Source of the DNA: Hofstenia miamia
Lineage: Eukaryota > Xenacoelomorpha > Acoela > Hofsteniidae
NCBI GenBank assembly: GCA_900660155.1
Contig: CABFPE010000042.1
Span: 1,187,628-1,251,627 of the forward strand
Direction: 5' to 3'
DNA length: 64,000 nt
The notes beneath the pieces were generated by a model. The model saw only the letters and a program-made list of their open reading frames with translations, was not told where the DNA came from and did no database searches. Positions 58,117 through 64,000 of this stretch are shown in pieces. The translations under genes and the position numbers were made by a program. Every line of letters starts with the position of its first letter. The first letter of the stretch is position 1.

Positions 58117-59975
58117 CAGAGTCCGGATTTGATTGCGTCACGCAATAACGCACAGGATGGCGCAATTTTCACGATTTCATTGAATGACGCAATTTTTATT
58201 GCGTTTCGCGCAATTTCCGTCAATTTGAAAGCAAATTAGTGCAAATTTGATTGGCTGACGAAATTTGTGAGTGAATTGACAAGCTTAATCAGCAAATAAG
58301 TGCCATTTCACTTCTATTGTTTACATCTCCTCGTTAGTTTAGTGCATTGACTGCCTTGCTATGGGAAAAGCCAAATTGTCTGGCATTGCTTATGCCAATT
58401 CTCTTGAAGGTGGATCGTCTATCTGGAAATATAATGCCTCCACAAATAGCATTGTTTGCCTACTATGTACCCATGGGTTTGATTATTCTGCCACAAATAT
58501 AAAATACCGTATCGATGCACACCTGGCTTCCAAAAAGCATATTAATTTAAAAACTACAAACTCAAAAAGACAACAGCAATTAGATGACATGGTGGCAACT
58601 GGTTCAAATTTGTTTTATAAGGAAACTACACGAGTCTTTATTGCAGCCAACATACCACTTCAAAAACTGAATAACCCTGTATTCAAGGTTTATTTGAATA
58701 AATGGATGGGGCAACAAATTCCAGATGAATCAACCCTGTGTAAGGATTATGTCAGTGCGGAATATGAAAACAAGATGTCCGAAATTCGTGATTATCTCAT
58801 GGGACAGGACTTTTACATAGAAATTGACGAGGCCACCGACAATTGTGGTTGTTTTATTGTAGGGGTTCTAGTGGGTCGTTTAGATTCATTAGAAACCCCA
58901 CGTCTTGTGGAGCTTAAAGAAGTGGTATCCACAAACCATGTCGTTATTAACCAAATAATCAATGCGACCATTATCCTATTATTTGGAAATTCCGTGGATT
59001 ATTCAAAATTTCGTTTACTTGTGTCAGATGGGGCATCTTATATGGTTAGATCTGGCAAAGACTTGAGTTCGTTTTACCCGAATTTAATTCATGTCACATG
59101 CCTAGCACATGGATTGCAGCGTCTTGCCGAATTCATAAAGTCAGTATGCAAGAAGTCTAACAAATTTATTTCCGTCACAAACCATTATTTTGTCAGAAAT
59201 CCAGGACGCCAGAGAAGTTTTCGGGAAGTTACTGCCGTTGCTCTTCCACCACGACCAATAGAGACTAGATGGAACACATGGCTGAAGACTTGTTATTATT
59301 TTGCCGAAAATTATGACATTATTTCCCAGTACTTTGAGGGAGTCATTAATGAAGAAGATACTGGAAATGTCGAAATCATTGTTAACTTATTGCAAGACCA
59401 ATCTCTTTATCGGGAGCTTGATTTCATTCGCTCCAGATTCAAAGCACTATCGAATGCTATCACTAAATTACAAGGTCGCATATGTTTGAATGAATCGATG
59501 CAAGTCGTTTCTACTGTTATTGAAAAAGTGGATTTCGAGTCATATAAATCAAAGTTGAGCAACATTTTAGAAAAGAACGCCGGCTTTCAGAGACTCAAGA
59601 ATTTAAACACAATTGCGGAAACCGGCCAGGGAACAAATCAAGAAACAATCCAGGCATCATATTACACGAAAGCCCAAATTGTTTCCTACGAGATTGAACG
59701 AGTCTTTTCACTGGTTGATAGAATTTTGACCGATAAGCGCAAAAATCTCCAAGTTGAAAGTCTGAAAAAACACTCGATAATCGCTTGGAACTCCAAACTA
59801 TGACTGGTTTATTGAATAACTATACAAACATGTTAAATACAATTGTCCTTAAACTCTTGTTTTTAATTAGTTTTGAGAAAATTTCGCGCAATTTTTGACG
59901 CATTTTTAATCATTTTTTGACGCAATTTTTGGCGCAATTTTGACCTATTTTTGGCGCAATAAAATCCGGACCCTG
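58117..59975 (+). mobile_element. Apparently intact hAT transposon
   Basis: 1859 bp with ends CAGAGTCCGGATTTGATTGCG and, reversed, CAGGGTCCGGATTTTATTGCG, flanked by a perfect 8-bp direct repeat GTAGGAAA (58109-58116 and 59976-59983). Both subterminal regions carry many GCGCAATTTT / GACGCAATTTT repeats, likely transposase-binding sites. A single uninterrupted transposase frame (58361-59803) fills the interior. Of all elements here it is the only one with ends, target duplication and an unbroken coding region. Confidence 0.92.
58361..59803 (+). CDS. hAT-family transposase, 480 residues
   Basis: Cut-and-paste transposase of the hAT superfamily. N-terminal BED-like finger: Cys33, Cys36, His54, His60 in IVCLLCTHGFDYSATN and DAHLASKKH. 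Catalytic RNase H-like fold: FYIEIDEATD with the first Asp at residue 155, LLVSDGASYM with Asp222, the CLAH motif (246-249) and the RW pair (302-303) in ETRWNTW. The C-terminal dimerisation block is YEIERVFSLVDRILTDKR and then ENL-type VESLKKHSIIAWNS. Length is short for hAT (often 500-700), because the helical insertion domain between residues 310 and 400 is compact. No stop or shift is visible. ATG 58361 is preceded by about 240 bp of 5' element sequence. Domestication cannot be excluded but the ends argue for a mobile copy. Confidence 0.9.
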   Translation: MGKAKLSGIAYANSLEGGSSIWKYNASTNSIVCLLCTHGFDYSATNIKYRIDAHLASKKHINLKTTNSKRQQQLDDMVATGSNLFYKETTRVFIAANIPLQKLNNPVFKVYLNKWMGQQIPDESTLCKDYVSAEYENKMSEIRDYLMGQDFYIEIDEATDNCGCFIVGVLVGRLDSLETPRLVELKEVVSTNHVVINQIINATIILLFGNSVDYSKFRLLVSDGASYMVRSGKDLSSFYPNLIHVTCLAHGLQRLAEFIKSVCKKSNKFISVTNHYFVRNPGRQRSFREVTAVALPPRPIETRWNTWLKTCYYFAENYDIISQYFEGVINEEDTGNVEIIVNLLQDQSLYRELDFIRSRFKALSNAITKLQGRICLNESMQVVSTVIEKVDFESYKSKLSNILEKNAGFQRLKNLNTIAETGQGTNQETIQASYYTKAQIVSYEIERVFSLVDRILTDKRKNLQVESLKKHSIIAWNSKL

Positions 59976-59983
59976 GTAGGAAA

Positions 59984-61030
59984 GAAGTCTTGAGATTAAT
60001 CAAAAATTCAATAGAATTTGATTTTTAGAGGAAAGCACAACAGTAGTAGAGTCTTTGCTTAGAGCTTTCTTATATCTCTAACATTTGAGGAAATTTGCTT
60101 TATCAAATTTATGGCTACCAGATTGTTGCAGGACGATGTATTTGGCATTATGAAAAATTGATGAAAATAATATTGGATGAGGATGAAATGAAATTCTCAA
60201 ATAGTTATTTTTCGAAGGTTAAATAGATAATAAGAAAACATTCTTCTCTGAAAAAAATCTTTGTAGTTACTTACTTTTCTGTGTATTGATCAAAGTTCTT
60301 AGGTGTAAAAAATGTTTAGTGATGAAATTAAATTTTATATCTAATTTTCTCAACCTTAGCTTCAGTATATTTTGACTAAATCCAAATTACTAGTTTTTAA
60401 ATTCATCGTTAAAAAACCTTCATTTATCGAGGAGAGGCAATTCTCTCAACCATAACAAATTCAATTTCTGCATCAACATCATAGAATATTAATTTTATAA
60501 AACTAAGTAAATAAAGCTTTGATCGCTTACACATCATAAGACTTAGATTCTCGTACATAAGTAAGGTCTACGAAAAAATTGTTTTTGCCTTATCAATCAA
60601 TTATCACTCTACCAATAAATTATTCAATTTTAAACATTAGGCAAATAAATTATTGAAAGTAATTGCAATTTATTGGAAAAAATTGAATCCAATAAAAATG
60701 CTGATAAAGAAGACACTAAGGAAAATCTATGGTCCGACATTTAATCGCTTGTACTTTCTGCTACAAGTTCTTCATCACAAAATTCCTTGCTAATTTTCAT
60801 AAAAAATATAATTAAAATTTAATGCAAAATAAGCATTTACTACGATGTACACATTCCGGTATTTATACTTACTTACAAAGAATTAATCAGAATATATAAA
60901 ACTTCAATTCATTGTAATTCATTGCGATTATTTTAGCACACATAGAGAAATAATTGATCCAATTAATTGAACTTCAATTATTTTTTCATAAGTAAAAGTA
61001 GTTTTATCTTTTCAGAGTTACCGAGTATTT
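59984..61030. other. Intergenic, AT-rich
   Basis: No coding signal. Around 60570-60720 TTATCAATCAATTATC and AATAAATTATT-type strings face partial inverted copies, suggesting a small decayed palindrome. Confidence 0.3.
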
Positions 61031-61033
61031 ATA

Positions 61034-61246
61034 CCTTATCAGATATTTGAATATAAATAAAAAGATGTTTTAATCATTAAAGTAATTAGTGGTATGATTA
61101 TAGTAATTCATGGGCATTTATATCATGTAACTGAGTAACATGCCATAAATACCCATAAAATACTATAATTATACCAATTATTGGTTTTAATGTAATGATT
61201 AAACATACTTAATGACTACAATATGAAGTCAAATATCTGATAGGGT
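61034..61246. repeat. Imperfect ~213-bp palindrome (MITE-like)
   Basis: Two arms of about 100 bp, starting CCTTATCAGATATTTGA on the left and CCCTATCAGATATTTGA when the right is reversed, meet around 61133 (CATGTAACTGAGTAACATG). Similarity runs most of the arm length, for example GGTATGATTATAGTAATTCA against GGTATAATTATAGTATTTTA. It would fold into one long hairpin. No coding content. Confidence 0.7.
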
Positions 61247-61799
61247 TTAAATTAGGTTTTACAAGTGGACTGAAAATGGAAGCAATCCTCGAAATATGAT
61301 CTAACAAACTATATGCAATACATATTCTGTATATCGCGATTGTGTTTGTTGGATCTATAATTCAAATTAATAGTGAATTAATAAAATCCAGTTCATAAGA
61401 AATTGAATTTAATAATTTAATAATAGGCATTGTGAAATTTCTACAATGCCTACGCCTTATAGAAAAAGGATTTAATTACATTTATTTTGAAGACAATGAG
61501 ATTATTAATTTAAATAGTCTGCTCAACAGCATTTAAAAAAGTCATAATCGAATATTCAACATATATGAGAAGTCTTAAAATTTATTGCACTTAGCTACGG
61601 TTGGCGTCGTATGCTTGCTTGTAATTCTAAATGTGAGATTGTTAGTAAAGTTTATCTTTTAGTTTATTCCGCAAAACTACATATTTTTTTAGGATTAGGT
61701 AGATATTTTGATCGCAAAACTTAATATATATATATATATATTATATATATATATATAAACAAAGTAGCATCTAATGATGAAACATGTGCATGTGCAAAC

Positions 61800-62330
61800 A
61801 TTTTTTCCAACTTACATTCACAGGGATAAATAAATATGAATTTGTACTTATACAAGAAAAAGGAAAAACAAACCGTAGCACCTCCTGGAGTTGCGAAAAT
61901 TGCATTTCAACAGACCTACGTGTACAGCACAAACTGAAATTAAAAAATACAGAGATATTGTGAAGAACTTCATCAAGAAAGAATTGATAAAATCAATTCT
62001 AATGTGTTAGAAAACAAATAAAATTATGAAATTATAATTCGTGTTTTCCCAGAGAGTGAGCGTTTGTCGCGCTTAGAACGTGCAAATGAAGAAAAGGAAA
62101 ATTTCAACAATTGTTTAATAGTTAAATTGTAACTAATGAAAGTCAGCTGCTTGACGATACTAAGCTGAGTAAATATGACAAAAAAATAATTTTAGGAAAT
62201 GCTAGAAATGTAGAAAGAAATAACCCATGTAATTATAACTTATTTTTATCCAAGGGCTTTAAGGCAACGAAAAGAGATTTTAAATGAGAAGAATGTTGAA
62301 TAAAATTTCTTCTTAATGAAAAGAAAAAGG
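61800..62330 (+). pseudogene. Decayed FLYWCH-type zinc-finger fragment
   Basis: One frame (about 61825-61965) reads GINKYEFVLIQEKGKTNRST then SWSCENC. Y-E-F-V, a basic loop, W-x-C and a further C are the core of FLYWCH fingers, often attached to MULE-type transposases. The usual His pair downstream and any catalytic domain are absent and the frame soon stops. Later pieces (LSRLERANEEKENFNN) are not assignable. Confidence 0.4.
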
Positions 62331-62697
62331 AAAAATTGGGTTAATAAACAGCAAGATTGACAAACAAATTTGATGTAATCATTCCGCTATCTTTTTCACA
62401 TAAGATTAACAATAACATTAACAGTTTAAAGAATGAAAATCCTTAATCCTTTCTTGCATGACTTTTATAAAACCAATCTAAAAATTTTCTAAAGATAAAT
62501 TTATTATCCTCAGCAAACTTGATTGCAAATTAGTTATCACGATATTGCTTGAAGTTAAAGGAAAATTAAATGTATAAAATATGATACATTATGCAATAAA
62601 AGTGCATTTTCAATTTCGTTTTAAAGTGAATACATAAACACTAGTTTTGTTTCTTGTTGCGGAAAATGGTATATATATATATATATATATATATATG

Positions 62698-62792
62698 ACA
62701 ATAAATTTCAGATTTTAGATGGCCTTTAAGATGTTCTCGAATCCTAGTTTGTAGAACACATTAAAAGCCATCTAAAATCTGAAATTTATTGT
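62698..62792. repeat. Near-perfect 26-32-bp inverted repeat (hairpin)
   Basis: Arms 62698-62723 and 62767-62792 are exact reverse complements (ACAATAAATTTCAGATTTTA... continuing to GATGGC), extending inward about six bases with one mismatch and leaving a loop of about 30-43 bases. A (TA)n tract abuts the left arm. Confidence 0.85.
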
Positions 62793-62961
62793 GATTATCA
62801 TCAGCAAAAAATGAAAATTTTAATATTATAACTAAAATCAATAACACGAAAATAGCCGAAGCAAATATAAAAGAATGCAACATCAATCTACTAAATATAC
62901 AATTAAATAATTTCAAAGCATTACATTTATTCTAAAGCCATCTTTAATTTCCCTCAATTTT

Positions 62962-63022
62962 ATCACTGATGAAACTATGACTATGTAGCGAAACATGTAT
63001 GATTTCGAATAAATGTGTTTTT
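62962..63022 (+). other. Hammerhead-like / Penelope-like terminal motif
   Basis: CACTGATGA is followed after 17 bases by GCGAAAC, then ATGTATGATTTCGAATAAA. CTGATGA...GAAAC is the core of hammerhead ribozymes, and the same pattern followed by AATAAA is common at Penelope-like element termini. The intervening stem pairs poorly (only C-T-A with T-A-G), so a folding ribozyme is not assured. Confidence 0.35.
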
Positions 63023-63058
63023 ATCTTTCATAATATGCTAAGTCTTAGCAAAATATCA

Positions 63059-63103
<45 letters not shown>

Positions 63104-63109
63104 TACATT

Positions 63110-64000
63110 AAATCATTTGCAAGAATTTATCAAATATAATACATTATGCAAAATGGGAGCCAAATTTTACTTAATTTATTTTTACCCATATAAGACATCG
63201 TTACAAAAATATGTGCATAATTTAACAAAACAGTAAATATTTATTTAGTAAAAGTCATAGACAAAAAAATTAATACAGAAATTTTTTTCAAATAAATGAG
63301 TATGTGCTGTTTGAAAATGGTAATTTAATTTAGTAGATCTTTGGCCTCATAAAAATTGCCTTACCCTCGGCTGTGCTTGGTCTTAAAATTTCGGCGTATT
63401 ATATAGGAAATGTAACAAATGCTTAGAATTTCTGGTTTGGAAAACATGCTTAGGTTTACAGTAATTTTTAGTGTATATGTGTAAGCAAGACGAAATCTAA
63501 CTCATTTTTTAGTCAAGATCACAACAGCTTTTACCAGTTTTTGTACATAAATCCTATGAAGTGAAACAAAGCAAATCTAAGACTATTATAATCTGATTCA
63601 GAAATATTAAAAAATCTTAAATAAAAAGCTGAATTTTTAGACTCAATCTGATCCTGTCAAATGTTATTTCAACCTGTAGTGGAAAATAACATACTAAATT
63701 TTAAAAGGATCAGAATGCAACCTTCTAAATTATGCTTGTCATAATTCATTTTATTTAGCATGCACTTTCTAAAGTTTTCAACCTGGTCCGAACCAACACA
63801 ACCCAGCTCATCCAGTCCTTATGCGCCTCATTTCAAAGATAAATGTTTTGCTGTATAAATTTAATATATTGAAAAAAATAGAATTTAGCTCAAATTCAGA
63901 TTTTAATAACTGTGGCTGATCTGACCCATAGGCAGGTCCAACTCAATTTCAGCTCTCGTGTTTACATTATAATGAGAAAACTGTTAACAACTCTTTTAAT
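63110..64000. other. AT-rich end of window, nothing recognised
   Basis: No gene or element that I can support. Two less AT-rich patches (about 63785-63830 and 63915-63960) contain CCGAACCAACACAACCCAG and TGACCCATAGGCAGGTC, too short to classify. Confidence 0.4.

Noticed and set aside
1-64000. tRNA, rRNA, CRISPR or bacterial operon features
   Set aside because: No B-box-like GGTTCGAAT with cloverleaf context, no spaced direct-repeat array and no Shine-Dalgarno-led gene runs were seen; introns and transposon types are eukaryotic.

Overview
This is an AT-rich metazoan (invertebrate-type) nuclear scaffold. Its genes are split by GT-AG introns and are embedded in a dense, mostly decayed transposon landscape, with many (TA)n tracts and several assembly gaps. 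I cannot place the phylum from sequence alone. No rRNA, tRNA, CRISPR or prokaryotic operon structure was seen.

Three host genes can be supported, all on the + strand. (1) 289-2345: the last three exons of the beta subunit of protein geranylgeranyltransferase type I (PGGT1B-like); its 5' exons lie before the window. (2) 10050-18171: a complete four-exon gene for the mitochondrial ribosome-associated GTPase MTG1, a circularly permuted GTPase of 332 residues when spliced. (3) 29737-33296: a TRPV-type cation channel (Nanchung/Inactive/OSM-9/OCR-like), one very long exon plus a probable short C-terminal exon, about 807 residues. These genes have unrelated jobs (lipid modification, mitoribosome assembly, sensory ion flux) and look like ordinary neighbours, not a system.

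The rest is mobile DNA. 2.4-10 kb: intergenic sequence, a diverged minisatellite, a large palindromic foldback-like element and a LINE remnant. 10-18 kb: the MTG1 introns; intron 2 holds a piggyBac remnant containing a Tc1 fragment and a later 590-bp Tc/mariner insert with identical ends. 19.5-28.6 kb: four LINE fragments, a P-element-like fragment and a 1-kb gap. 28.6-33.3 kb: an unclassified GTCAAC-rich repeat and the TRPV gene, whose intron carries a hAT MITE. 33.9-34.7 kb: a Tc1-like element. 36.3-42.4 kb: a broken gene or element resembling the DUF7869 family, split by a CR1/Jockey-group LINE and inflated by two false duplications at one-base gaps. 44.7-46.2 kb: a hAT element with an 8-bp target duplication and a LINE fragment inside. 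46.2-48.1 kb: a Tc1 element, again next to a false duplication. 48.5-51.5 kb: a P-element/THAP9-like transposase remnant. 55.3-55.9 kb: a short Tc/mariner derivative. 58.1-60.0 kb: a hAT element with an uninterrupted 480-residue transposase, matching ends and a perfect 8-bp target duplication, the youngest-looking and possibly autonomous element here. 60-64 kb: palindromic MITE-like repeats, a decayed FLYWCH-finger fragment and a hammerhead-like, possibly Penelope-related motif.

I found no convincing undescribed multi-gene system. The most useful leads are the intact hAT element, the palindrome with CRE and CCAAT motifs, the DUF7869-like element, the hammerhead-like motif and the assembly false duplications.
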